From: Methanosarcinales archaeon
GTDB lineage: Archaea; Halobacteriota; Methanosarcinia; Methanosarcinales; Methanocomedenaceae
Length of the DNA stretch: 7,650 nucleotides
Direction of reading: 5' to 3'
Assembly (NCBI GenBank): GCA_023136155.1
Contig: JAGLRT010000015.1
Coordinates: forward strand, 1-7,650
A model generated the notes under the pieces. It searched no databases. It was not told the DNA's origin and was given only the letters and a program-made list of their open reading frames with translations. Shown here piece after piece: positions 1-5,931 of the stretch; positions within the stretch are counted from its first letter, which is position 1, and every line of letters starts with the position of its first letter. The translations under genes were made by a program, and so were the position numbers.

Positions 1-15
1 ATATTATCATAATAT
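1..15. repeat. AT-rich inverted repeat at left edge
   Basis: Perfect 7-bp inverted repeat: atattat (1-7), a single central c, then ataatat (9-15). It lies about 90 bp upstream of the orc1/cdc6 start and may continue beyond the window edge. It could be part of an AT-rich upstream control or unwinding region, but short AT palindromes are common by chance. No ORB-like motif is visible in 1-104. Confidence 0.35.
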
Positions 16-46
16 ATACGTTTCGTACCTGACTCATTGACAACCT

Positions 47-56
47 TTTAATATTC
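47..56 (+). promoter_or_regulatory. possible TATA element of orc1/cdc6
   Basis: The AT-rich stretch ttttaatatt lies about 50 bp before the preferred ATG at 105. That would give a transcript start near 80 and a short leader. No convincing purine-rich BRE is seen in front of it, so this is a weak call from composition and spacing only. Confidence 0.25.
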
Positions 57-104
57 AAAAATGAACTAAAGTATCATTCAGAATCAAAACAAATAGTGGA
101 TGAT

Positions 105-1217
105 ATGAACAAAGACCTATTAATGTGGGACGAAACCATATTCAAGGACCCGGACCTGTTCGAACTGGACCACATACCCGAGTACTTCGCCCATCGCGAC
201 ATCCAAATGCAGACCCTCATGTACTGCATAAAACCTGCCCTGCACGGTGGCAGACCTGTCAATGTGCAGTGTATAGGTTCTCCGGGTACAGGCAAAACCA
301 CAGGAGTGAACAAACTGTTCAGGGAGATAGAAAAGGTCAAATCGAAAGTGATACCTGTTTACATTAACTGCCAGGCCAATTCAACACGCTTTACTGTATT
401 CTCCCGGATATTTAATAAATTGTTCAACCACAGTCCCCCTTCCTCAGGTGTATCATTCCAGAAAATTTATGAAAAGATAACCCAGCACCTGGCAGATGAA
501 GAAAAAGTACTGGTAGTCGCTCTGGATGATGTGAATTACTTGTTCCATGAAGGTGAACATGATAATGTATTCTATTCATTACTTCGCGCCCATGAAACAA
601 ATCCAGGTGCCCGTATAGGTGTGACATCAATATTAAGTGATACCGGTACAGGATTTCATTTAGACCCAAAGGTAGAGTCCGTATTCCTGCCTGAAGAGAT
701 AAAATTTCCTCGATACAATACCGATGAAATACGTGATATTCTGGACAATAGAATAAAAATGGGTTTTTTCCCTGATGTGGTAAGTTCTGATGTACTCAAT
801 GCAGTAGTTGAATATGCCGAACTGCTTGGAGATTTGAGGGTAGGCATCGACCTGCTTAAACGCTCGGGCCTGAGTGCTGAAAGACATGCGAACCGGACCA
901 TTTCACTGGATGATGTAAATGGTGCTTACGAATCCTCAAAACTGGTGCATCTTTCTTACCTGTTAAAGTCTTTGAAAAAAGAAGAAAATACCTTACTGAA
1001 ACTGATTTTCGACCTTGCAGAGATTACAACTGGTGAACTTTACAAGGCTTTCCATGAAAAGACAGGACTTGGATATACCAGATACTATGAGACCCTGGAA
1101 AAATTACTGGTCCTGAAACTGGTGGATACAAAATTCACAGGTAAAGGTACAAGGGGACGAAGCCGAATTATCAAACTAAGATATGGAAAAGATGAACTAC
1201 GAAAACGGCTGGGCTAG
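105..1217 (+). CDS. cdc6: Orc1/Cdc6-type replication initiator (AAA+ ATPase)
   Basis: Archaeal Orc1/Cdc6 proteins bind origin recognition boxes and load the MCM helicase. This product is 370 aa from the ATG at 105; a GTG at 96 would add three residues but has no ribosome binding site. Numbered from the ATG, it shows Walker A GSPGTGKT at about 58-65, Walker B ending ALDDVNYL at about 139-146, and a sensor-2 region GDLRVGIDLLKRS. A C-terminal winged-helix domain follows from about residue 290, with a basic wing (GKGTRGRSR) that would contact DNA. Length is normal for the family. Walker B has Asp-Asp where Asp-Glu is canonical; I recall this in a Cdc6-2-like subgroup of methanogens, so the protein is probably active. 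The gene converges on the ribosomal-protein cluster, and an ORB-like box begins 14 bp after its stop. Family assignment is firm; paralogue type (Cdc6-1 or Cdc6-2) is inference. Confidence 0.95.
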   Translation: MNKDLLMWDETIFKDPDLFELDHIPEYFAHRDIQMQTLMYCIKPALHGGRPVNVQCIGSPGTGKTTGVNKLFREIEKVKSKVIPVYINCQANSTRFTVFSRIFNKLFNHSPPSSGVSFQKIYEKITQHLADEEKVLVVALDDVNYLFHEGEHDNVFYSLLRAHETNPGARIGVTSILSDTGTGFHLDPKVESVFLPEEIKFPRYNTDEIRDILDNRIKMGFFPDVVSSDVLNAVVEYAELLGDLRVGIDLLKRSGLSAERHANRTISLDDVNGAYESSKLVHLSYLLKSLKKEENTLLKLIFDLAEITTGELYKAFHEKTGLGYTRYYETLEKLLVLKLVDTKFTGKGTRGRSRIIKLRYGKDELRKRLG

Positions 1218-1231
1218 TGTGTATCTCCACA

Positions 1232-1251
1232 ACCCCTACATTTCAAGTGGA
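1232..1251 (-). promoter_or_regulatory. putative origin recognition box (ORB 1)
   Basis: The plus strand reads acccctacatttcaagtgga; its complement TCCACTTGAAATGTAGGGGT has the archaeal ORB layout: a TTCCAC/TTGAAA dyad half followed by a G-string. It resembles the mini-ORB core ACTTGAAA reported for Methanothermobacter Cdc6-1 and the longer Pyrococcus/Sulfolobus ORBs with a GGGG tail. It lies just downstream of the orc1/cdc6 stop, where initiator genes often neighbour origins, and is followed by an AT-rich inverted repeat. A copy with one mismatch occurs at 7126-7145. Binding is not shown; the call rests on motif resemblance, position and the second copy. Confidence 0.65.
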
Positions 1252-1271
1252 ATATATTTAAAAAATATATT
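1251..1271. repeat. AT-rich inverted repeat next to ORB 1
   Basis: Perfect 9-bp arms: aatatattt (1251-1259) and aaatatatt (1263-1271), with a 3-nt centre. It abuts the TTCCAC side of ORB 1, where an AT-rich DNA unwinding element would be expected. It has no T-run on the plus strand, so it is a poor terminator for orc1. The following 1272-1300 remains very AT-rich, with two TTCCA words (1276 and 1296) in the opposite orientation to ORB 1. Confidence 0.6.
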
Positions 1272-1286
1272 AAAATTCCAGCGAAT

Positions 1287-1306
1287 AAAAAATAATTCCA
1301 AAAAAA
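1287..1306 (-). terminator. oligo-T terminator of the minus-strand cluster
   Basis: Read on the minus strand, downstream of the S27ae stop, there are two T runs: seven Ts (complement of 1300-1306) and six Ts (complement of 1287-1292). Archaeal RNA polymerase terminates at such oligo-T tracts without needing a hairpin. The position, about 14-33 nt after the last gene of the cluster, fits well. Confidence 0.6.
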
Positions 1307-1319
1307 GGTGGGAGCGCAA

Positions 1320-1469
1320 TTATTTCTTGAACTCAGTATAATTGCACTTGCCGCAGGTCAGCCTATCCTTGTGTTCTGCGAGGAAGAAACCCTCACCACA
1401 GCGGGGGCAAGTCTGCCTAATTCTCTTTATTGAGTTATCAGAAACTTCGTAATATTTATGTGCAGCCAT
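1320..1469 (-). CDS. rps27ae: 30S ribosomal protein S27ae
   Basis: This 49-aa protein runs from ATG (complement of 1467-1469) to a TAA at 1320-1322. It begins MAAHKYYEV and contains a four-cysteine zinc finger: C21-x2-C24 (TCPRCGEGFF) and C39-x2-C42 (LTCGKCNYTEF). This is the hallmark of archaeal S27ae, a small zinc protein of the 30S subunit related to the ribosomal half of eukaryotic ubiquitin-S27a. Length is normal for archaea. It is the last gene of the cluster, 23 bp after S24e, the usual S24e-S27ae pairing. In many euryarchaea kae1/bud32 genes follow at this point; here the cluster stops at an oligo-T tract facing orc1/cdc6. Confidence 0.95.
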   Translation of the reverse strand: MAAHKYYEVSDNSIKRIRQTCPRCGEGFFLAEHKDRLTCGKCNYTEFKK

Positions 1470-1492
1470 TGTAATCACCATTATTCTTTAGT

Positions 1493-1870
1493 TTATTTTG
1501 CTTCCTCAGAAGCCTCTTCTGTAACGGGCGCTTCGTCCCCGGCCGTTTCATCTACAGCTGGCGCCTCTGGTTCCTCTTTAACATTTTCCACAGGCTTGGG
1601 TTTATTCCGCTCGATGATATAGTCATTTTCCACCTTTGCGGCCCGTTTTGCATCAGAATATATCTTAGCATACCCTATTGTTTTCTGGGCACCATACTCA
1701 GTGGTCAGGTTACCTAATACCACAAGTTCGTACTTGGAATTAAGCATTGCCACCAGTTTGTTCTTTACATCGTCCCTGGAAGGGGTTGCACCAGTATTTG
1801 AGATGTTGAATGTAATCTCATTTCTATCAAGCAAAGGGTTTTCCCTCTCTTTTGTAATTTCAATGTCCAA
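1493..1870 (-). CDS. rps24e: 30S ribosomal protein S24e with acidic C-terminal tail
   Basis: A 125-aa 30S subunit protein. The core (residues 1-93) shows the family pattern: MDIEI start, NPLLDRNEI, TPSRDDVKNKLVAMLN, and the TEYGAQKTIGYAKIYSDA block. Translation begins at a TTG, with GGAGG seven bases upstream; an ATG slightly further upstream is in another frame. Archaeal S24e is usually about 100 aa. Here an extra tail of about 32 residues (94-125), rich in Glu, Pro, Ala and Val, follows the core. The tail has no predicted fold and could be a lineage-specific acidic extension. The 92 bp between this gene and the kinase is wider than other gaps in the cluster and AT-rich, so an internal promoter is possible but not clear. 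Confidence 0.95.
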   Translation of the reverse strand: MDIEITKERENPLLDRNEITFNISNTGATPSRDDVKNKLVAMLNSKYELVVLGNLTTEYGAQKTIGYAKIYSDAKRAAKVENDYIIERNKPKPVENVKEEPEAPAVDETAGDEAPVTEEASEEAK

Positions 1871-1962
1871 ATTGAATCCTCCATTTTATTATCGTTAGAA
1901 TATAGCCTTCATTAATCTTATTATTGGATATGTACTTTTCTATCAACCTGAATTTAAATCAT

Positions 1963-2508
1963 TCATTCGCTGGCCATTCGTTCCAGCATACCACATATCC
2001 GGGTCTTTACATCTGATGTAATCTTTACCATCATGGAACCTTCATCCGGCAGCCCGTATATAACCACTGATGACGGGGGTGCAAGCACAATTGCCGGTAA
2101 TGCGGCCAGGTCTTCTTCACCTTCTACCATGATCTGAACTGGTTCGTCAGCATCCAGGGCCTGGGTAATTGCAGATACCAGTTCATGCGTCACGCAACCT
2201 GGTGGATTTTCAACCCGGACTTCCCTGAAATCCGGATGCCTGATACCTTTGATTATTTTATTCTCTGCCGGAGCACGATGTGTTTTCTCATCAACCACCG
2301 AGATGTCAGGCACAGTGTCGCACTGGAGCATATTGAATGTTGATATGTCACCAACGACAATAAGTTTGGCAGGATTTCCAATATCGACAAGCATTTCACG
2401 GGTGGTTTCTATACAATCTCCAGGGTATAGCACACCGAACTGCTTTCGCATCTCATGACGCATAGACTCTGGCAGACAGAATGTCTTCCCAAGGATGGTT
2501 TTAAGCAT
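1963..2508 (-). CDS. GTP-dependent dephospho-CoA kinase (DUF359 family)
   Basis: This 181-aa protein matches the archaeal DUF359 family, shown in Thermococcus kodakarensis to phosphorylate dephospho-CoA with GTP, the last step of coenzyme A synthesis in archaea. It is unrelated to bacterial CoaE. Visible family motifs are VGDISTFNML (52-61), DEKTHR (73-78), VENPPGCVT (99-107) and VEGEEDLAALPA (128-139), then the conserved C-terminal PPSSVVIYGLPDEG block. The acidic residues in the GD and DEKT motifs are candidate catalytic or metal-binding residues. It is cytosolic, with no membrane segment. It starts with ATG, 7 bp after the spt4 stop, so the two are cotranscribed; this spt4-kinase-S24e order is a familiar euryarchaeal arrangement. 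Confidence 0.92.
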   Translation of the reverse strand: MLKTILGKTFCLPESMRHEMRKQFGVLYPGDCIETTREMLVDIGNPAKLIVVGDISTFNMLQCDTVPDISVVDEKTHRAPAENKIIKGIRHPDFREVRVENPPGCVTHELVSAITQALDADEPVQIMVEGEEDLAALPAIVLAPPSSVVIYGLPDEGSMMVKITSDVKTRICGMLERMASE

Positions 2509-2515
2509 AAATCCA

Positions 2516-2701
2516 CTACCGGACCTTCAGTGCATATTCGCCGCGCAGGTCCACCTTGAGTTTTTTTGCAATATTAGAACGTGATGGGTCGATAATTACT
2601 ACATAACCGCTCCAGTCGGAACTAAGGGTACTTGATCCGCAAACTGCACATGCGGTACCTGAAGTAATCCTGTGACAATCATTGCATGCTTTATCTGACA
2701 T
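2516..2701 (-). CDS. spt4: transcription elongation factor Spt4 (RpoE'')
   Basis: A 61-aa zinc-ribbon protein that pairs with Spt5 (NusG homologue) on the RNA polymerase clamp and supports processive elongation. Four cysteines bind zinc: C6-x2-C9 and C18-x2-C21. The conserved block LSSDWSGYVVIIDPSRSNIAKK and the C-terminal GEYALKVR are diagnostic. Length is normal for archaeal Spt4. It starts with ATG 17 bp after rpo7 and ends 7 bp before the dephospho-CoA kinase, so it is inside the operon. The rpo7-spt4 pair is conserved across archaea, which supports the call. Confidence 0.96.
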   Translation of the reverse strand: MSDKACNDCHRITSGTACAVCGSSTLSSDWSGYVVIIDPSRSNIAKKLKVDLRGEYALKVR

Positions 2702-2718
2702 CCCTGTATCACCCTAAT

Positions 2719-3285
2719 TCAGGCCTCTGCCTTATCCTTCACTCTTAAGTCTTCTTCAATCCATTCTATCTTACCAAGTGAGGGTTGGCGCATGGTCAGA
2801 CCTATTTTGCTATCCCTTGGTTCCTGCTCGTTTATGCTCACAGCAACAATCCTGGCACGTACACTGTCCCCTTCTGAAATGGATCTGTTACTTTCCTTTG
2901 TCACCAGGCGGGCATTCTTGGAATCATAAGATATATACTCGTCTGTTATCTGGCTGACATGGATAAGTCCATCCATGGGTCCTATACCTATGAATGCACC
3001 GAATTCCACAATTTCTACAACACTTCCTTCGATGATCTCCTGCAGTTCGGGCTTGAAAACCAGTGCATCGAACACGCTTTCATAATATACCGCGCCATCT
3101 CCTGCAATGATGTGCCCGTCACCAACTTCTTCAACATCTATGATAGCAACAATAGCTCCTACTTTCTTATCTATCTGCCCTTCAAGTTTGTTTATAAGGG
3201 CAACCTTGACTGCATTGTTAACATCATCTCCCAGTAGTTCCGGAGCGATACGTACTGTGTCAGCCAGTTTCATTTTCTTGTACAT
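2719..3285 (-). CDS. rpo7: RNA polymerase subunit Rpo7 (RpoE')
   Basis: This 188-aa subunit forms the polymerase stalk with Rpo4, binds emerging RNA and helps open promoters. It begins MYKKMKLADTVRIAPELLG, the typical family start. The N-terminal tip/RNP-like domain occupies about residues 1-80. An S1-type OB fold follows at about 82-165, with VEFGAFIGIGPMDGLIHVSQ (93-112) as its signature. Length matches archaeal homologues (about 185-190 aa). A GAGG ribosome binding site lies 8 nt before the ATG. The 61 bp upstream, between the PIN gene and rpo7, is AT-rich and might hold an internal promoter, but no clear TATA/BRE pair stands out. Confidence 0.96.
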   Translation of the reverse strand: MYKKMKLADTVRIAPELLGDDVNNAVKVALINKLEGQIDKKVGAIVAIIDVEEVGDGHIIAGDGAVYYESVFDALVFKPELQEIIEGSVVEIVEFGAFIGIGPMDGLIHVSQITDEYISYDSKNARLVTKESNRSISEGDSVRARIVAVSINEQEPRDSKIGLTMRQPSLGKIEWIEEDLRVKDKAEA

Positions 3286-3346
3286 TCAATAATCCTCTGT
3301 CTCTGTAATTAATGGAATTAATAATTAAGGGAATATGCCGAACATT

Positions 3347-3721
3347 TCAAATCATTTCAAGATGATCCTTTCCGCGCAAGTACACTACTGTGATGTCCTT
3401 ACTACATAATCTTTTCTTAAGCTCTATGTCATTTGTCAAAACTGCAGCACCTTCCTCAGTAGCCAATTCTATGATTGCATCATCAACATGCCCCTCAGTC
3501 ATCACCTGTGTATACTGCTGTGTCAGGGTAAAACCAGCATTTGCTGCCAGTTTATCCTTACCCTTTGCCATTTTTTTTAAGGTTTTCAGTTCCCTTACAA
3601 CACCTGACGGCACTAAAAATTCATCAAATCCTAATCGGTTAAGTTCCTTGAAGATATCCACTCCGAACTGGACAGGAATCATGAAAGCATTGGTATCGAT
3701 AATCACTTTCATATTAACCAT
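3347..3721 (-). CDS. PIN-domain nuclease (FCF1/VapC9-like)
   Basis: A PIN-domain protein, 124 aa from the preferred ATG at 3721, which lies 5 nt after the aIF2 gamma stop. Other possible starts are ATG at 3712 (MKVIIDTN) and a GTG at 3760 that overlaps aIF2 gamma. The PIN acidic residues are visible: D9 in VIIDTNAFMIP, E44 in VVRELKTLKK, D80/D81 in HVDDAIIELA and D98 in VLTNDIEL. They would coordinate metal for RNA cleavage. This single-domain type is linked to aIF2 gamma in many euryarchaea and resembles Fcf1/Utp24-related rRNA-processing PIN proteins, rather than a toxin with an antitoxin partner: no antitoxin gene is adjacent. Its RNA target is unknown; a role in rRNA processing is inferred from the neighbourhood. 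Confidence 0.9.
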   Translation of the reverse strand: MVNMKVIIDTNAFMIPVQFGVDIFKELNRLGFDEFLVPSGVVRELKTLKKMAKGKDKLAANAGFTLTQQYTQVMTEGHVDDAIIELATEEGAAVLTNDIELKKRLCSKDITVVYLRGKDHLEMI

Positions 3722-3726
3722 CTGGA

Positions 3727-4950
3727 CTATTTTATAGAGCCTGAACCTATGAGTCGCCACCTGGCTCCGACTCTTCGGCTGATTGCCACGCTGTCACCTT
3801 CATCGGCACAGACTGGTCTTTTCAGTTTAACTTCAACTTCATTTTTACGGGCACTGGTTACTAAACCCACGGTGGTAGCGGTCCCGATGTTGAGCATAAG
3901 TGGTTCATTTGAATGTATGGGATCGATAACCAGTTCATCGGCTGAACCAACAACTCTCTCCAGTAATCTTACCTCCATGACAAATCCATTCCTTGTAGGA
4001 GGAAGAGCCCCTGACTCTCCTGCAACCTGACCTACCAGACTATCACTCTTGGTGGTTGAAGGATCAAGTTTGGTCCCCACTCCTATCAACCCGCCCGGGG
4101 TGGCGATTTCTAACTTACTATTTCCGGCCATAATAATGGTAACTTCGGTAATTATAGACTCCCAGCTCACCACTCCGCCCGATTCGATTTTGCGTCCGGG
4201 TCTAATCTCTATCTTATCACCTGGATTAAGTGAACCCTGGCTAATGGTCCCGCCTATTACACCACCTGAAACCTTACCAGGTTTAGTACCGGGTTTGTTG
4301 ATATCAAAGGAACGGGCTATGAGCATCCGGGCTGATTCATCCAAGTTCTGTTCAGGCGTTGGGATGTTCTCTTCTATGGATTGGATTAAAAGATCAACGT
4401 TAACGGATTGCTGGGCAGATAATGGAATGATGGGGGCACATTCTGCAACTGTTCCTTTGACAAAATCCAGTATCTGTTGATGGTTTTCAATAACTTTCTC
4501 CCTGCTGACCAGATCTATTTTGTTCTGGACTATGACGATGTTCTTGATGCCTATGATGTCCAGTGCCATCAGATGCTCTTTGGTCTGGGGCTGGGGACAT
4601 GCCTCATTGGCTGCAATGACAAGTACGGCTCCGTTCATGATGGCTGCACCAGAGAGCATTGTGGCCATGAGTGTCTCGTGACCAGGTGAATCTACAAAAG
4701 ATACTGTCCTGACCTCTTCTGTGGGAGTGTTGCATTGTTCACAGGTGTCGGCCACTGTGTAAGCATCAGGCACGTCGCATTTGGGACATTTTCTAAAAGT
4801 AGAATCGGCATAACCAAGCCTGATAGAGATGCCCCGTTTTATCTCTTCGCTATGCTTGTCGGTCCATACGCCTGATATGGCGCTGACCAGTGTGGTCTTT
4901 CCGTGGTCTACATGACCCACGATGCCGATATTAACAGTAGGTTTGCTCAA
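3727..4950 (-). CDS. eif2g: translation initiation factor aIF2 subunit gamma
   Basis: The GTPase subunit of aIF2, which carries initiator Met-tRNA to the small ribosomal subunit. At 407 aa it is of normal length. G1 is GHVDHGKT (12-19), switch 1 is near RGISIRLGYAD (39-49), G3 is DSPGH (87-91) and G4 is NKID (143-146). A zinc knuckle typical of eIF2 gamma is formed by C55/C58 and C70/C73. Domains II and III follow, ending WRLIGSGSIK. The start is a TTG: a TAG codon lies immediately upstream in frame, no earlier start exists, and GGAGG lies about 10 nt before it. A TATA-like element at 5007-5018 could give this gene its own promoter, separate from the FxsA-like gene. Confidence 0.98.
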   Translation of the reverse strand: MSKPTVNIGIVGHVDHGKTTLVSAISGVWTDKHSEEIKRGISIRLGYADSTFRKCPKCDVPDAYTVADTCEQCNTPTEEVRTVSFVDSPGHETLMATMLSGAAIMNGAVLVIAANEACPQPQTKEHLMALDIIGIKNIVIVQNKIDLVSREKVIENHQQILDFVKGTVAECAPIIPLSAQQSVNVDLLIQSIEENIPTPEQNLDESARMLIARSFDINKPGTKPGKVSGGVIGGTISQGSLNPGDKIEIRPGRKIESGGVVSWESIITEVTIIMAGNSKLEIATPGGLIGVGTKLDPSTTKSDSLVGQVAGESGALPPTRNGFVMEVRLLERVVGSADELVIDPIHSNEPLMLNIGTATTVGLVTSARKNEVEVKLKRPVCADEGDSVAISRRVGARWRLIGSGSIK

Positions 4951-5006
4951 CTATGTGTGTCCTCCAGTGATAAAATGGAAAATAATGATGCTCTATTGTT
5001 GTATTC

Positions 5007-5018
5007 TTTATATTTAAT
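5007..5018 (-). promoter_or_regulatory. TATA-like element before aIF2 gamma
   Basis: The minus strand reads attaaatataaa, a reasonable archaeal TATA box, about 57-68 nt before the TTG start. A transcript start 25 nt downstream would leave a leader of about 35 nt containing the GGAGG site. It would make the aIF2 gamma cluster independent of the FxsA-like gene. It overlaps nothing coding. Confidence 0.45.
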
Positions 5019-5031
5019 ATCATTGATGAGG

Positions 5032-5436
5032 TTATACATACTGACCGGTTTGAGTATAAACAATTTGTCCTGAGCGAATCTTTTTACTGGCCCAGTTTTT
5101 AAGATGTTTTTTAAACAGGATCCGGGTGCCAGGTATAAGCAGCGAAAAGCCGATAAGGTCGGTGAGTATGCCGGGAGTAAGTAGCAGTATGGCACCTACT
5201 AACACCAGCACGCCATCGAACAGGGCATCTCCCGGCATCTGGCCGAAGGACATTTCACTCTGGATGCGGTGCATTACGCCCAGACCCTGGTGCTTTGCCA
5301 GCGCGGCCCCGGCTATACCTGTGATGACAACAAGACCCAGTGTGGGTATGACTCCCAGGCGGCTGCCCATCTCGATGAGTATATATAATTCTATGAATGG
5401 AACTGTAACGAAGAGTAATAATAATTGTCCAAACAT
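5032..5436 (-). CDS. fxsA: FxsA family membrane protein
   Basis: A 134-aa integral membrane protein of the FxsA family, named for the E. coli suppressor of phage T7 exclusion by the F plasmid; its cellular role in archaea is unknown. The family pattern is clear: PFIELYILIEMGSRLG (13-28), a second hydrophobic stretch with TLGLVVITGIAGAALAKHQG (32-51), then PGDALFDGVLVLVGAILLLTPG and TDLIGFSLLIPGTR (92-105). I see three to four membrane segments between residues 1 and 105, and a basic cytosolic-type tail (KKHLKNWASKK). Start is ATG at 5436 with no obvious ribosome binding site. It ends 81 bp before aIF2 gamma. Function in this cluster is not apparent; cotranscription with aIF2 gamma is uncertain. 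Confidence 0.9.
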   Translation of the reverse strand: MFGQLLLLFVTVPFIELYILIEMGSRLGVIPTLGLVVITGIAGAALAKHQGLGVMHRIQSEMSFGQMPGDALFDGVLVLVGAILLLTPGILTDLIGFSLLIPGTRILFKKHLKNWASKKIRSGQIVYTQTGQYV

Positions 5437-5520
5437 GTTATATTATAAGTATAGACTCTAATCAGAGTTAACTGTAATCATACATACGAGTATAATGAGA
5501 ACAATTATAGGAGTTTGCAA
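5437..5520. promoter_or_regulatory. divergent promoter region, FxsA / ferredoxin
   Basis: This 84-bp AT-rich gap separates two divergent genes. On the plus strand, ttatattataag (5438-5449) is a possible TATA element for the ferredoxin gene, leaving a leader of roughly 45-50 nt. AGGAG at 5509-5513, seven nt before ATG 5521, is a good ribosome binding site. No comparable signal is clear for the FxsA side. Confidence 0.35.
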
Positions 5521-5721
5521 ATGGCAGACTATGAGAAATTAGTATGGAATGAAACGATTTGCGCAGGGTGCGGTATTTGTGAGAGGAGTTGTCCCAGCGA
5601 GCCCGGGGCCATTGTAATTACAGAAGGTAAGGCTGTCATAGACTACAGCCTGTGTGATGCCTGTGGCATTTGCGTCAAGGAATGCCCGGTTAAAGCACTG
5701 AGCTTTGATGTGCTGGCATAA
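5521..5721 (+). CDS. 2[4Fe-4S] ferredoxin
   Basis: A 66-aa bacterial-type ferredoxin with two complete cluster-binding motifs: CAGCGICERSCP (C14, C17, C20, C24) and CDACGICVKECP (C45, C48, C51, C55), each C-x2-C-x2-C-x3-C-P. The fold is the usual pseudo-symmetric pair, with ITEGKAVIDYSLC between motifs. It is a cytosolic low-potential electron carrier. ATG 5521 is preferred over the in-frame TTG at 5515 because AGGAG ends seven bases before it. The gene is followed by an oligo-T terminator and then, in the same direction, by a radical SAM enzyme that needs a low-potential electron donor. A functional link is plausible, but the terminator suggests separate transcripts. Confidence 0.95.
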   Translation: MADYEKLVWNETICAGCGICERSCPSEPGAIVITEGKAVIDYSLCDACGICVKECPVKALSFDVLA

Positions 5722-5741
5722 GAAACAGGGCTACCATTTCA

Positions 5742-5754
5742 TTTTTTTATTTTT
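5742..5754 (+). terminator. oligo-T terminator after ferredoxin
   Basis: A run of seven Ts (5742-5748) followed by at and another four to five Ts (5750-5754) begins 20 nt after the ferredoxin stop. This matches an archaeal T-tract terminator. The next 175 bp (5755-5931) contains only tiny ORFs (13 and 25 codons, no Cys) and the radical SAM promoter. Confidence 0.6.
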
Positions 5755-5863
5755 ATGAGCTTAGTCCGGACTGGATATTTCAAACTTCATTTATAGGCTG
5801 ACAGGACACCGATGTGGATGGTCGATGTTTTTTATTCAGCTCAATTTCTCTATTCTACATTAT

Positions 5864-5874
5864 TCTATATATTA
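5864..5874 (+). promoter_or_regulatory. TATA element of the radical SAM gene
   Basis: The sequence tctatatatta lies 58-68 nt before the ATG. A start about 25 nt downstream gives a leader of about 35 nt carrying AGGAG (5920-5924), seven nt before ATG 5932. The arrangement is consistent with the gene being transcribed on its own. Confidence 0.5.
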
Positions 5875-5931
5875 CTGGAAAACTATTAAACCCATTAATA
5901 CTTTGAAGAAACTCGAAATAGGAGATATTAT

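Noticed and set aside
41..65. aaccttttaatattcaaaaatga as a third ORB upstream of orc1/cdc6
   Set aside because: It lacks the CCCC run and the caagtgga core, and needs gaps to align with ORB 1 and 2.
3347..3721. PIN gene as a VapC toxin of a toxin-antitoxin pair
   Set aside because: No small antitoxin gene is adjacent; it sits directly behind aIF2 gamma in a housekeeping cluster.
4049..4480. 143-codon frame antisense to aIF2 gamma
   Set aside because: Pro/Ser-rich shadow of a highly conserved gene.
4947..5195. 82-codon minus-strand frame starting MPYCYLLPAY
   Set aside because: It overlaps the FxsA-like gene out of frame and has no family resemblance; the FxsA frame is clearly the real one.
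5812..5889. 25-codon ORF (MWMVDVFYSAQ...) before the radical SAM gene as its substrate peptide
   Set aside because: No cysteines, no ribosome binding site, and it overlaps the promoter element; looks like chance.
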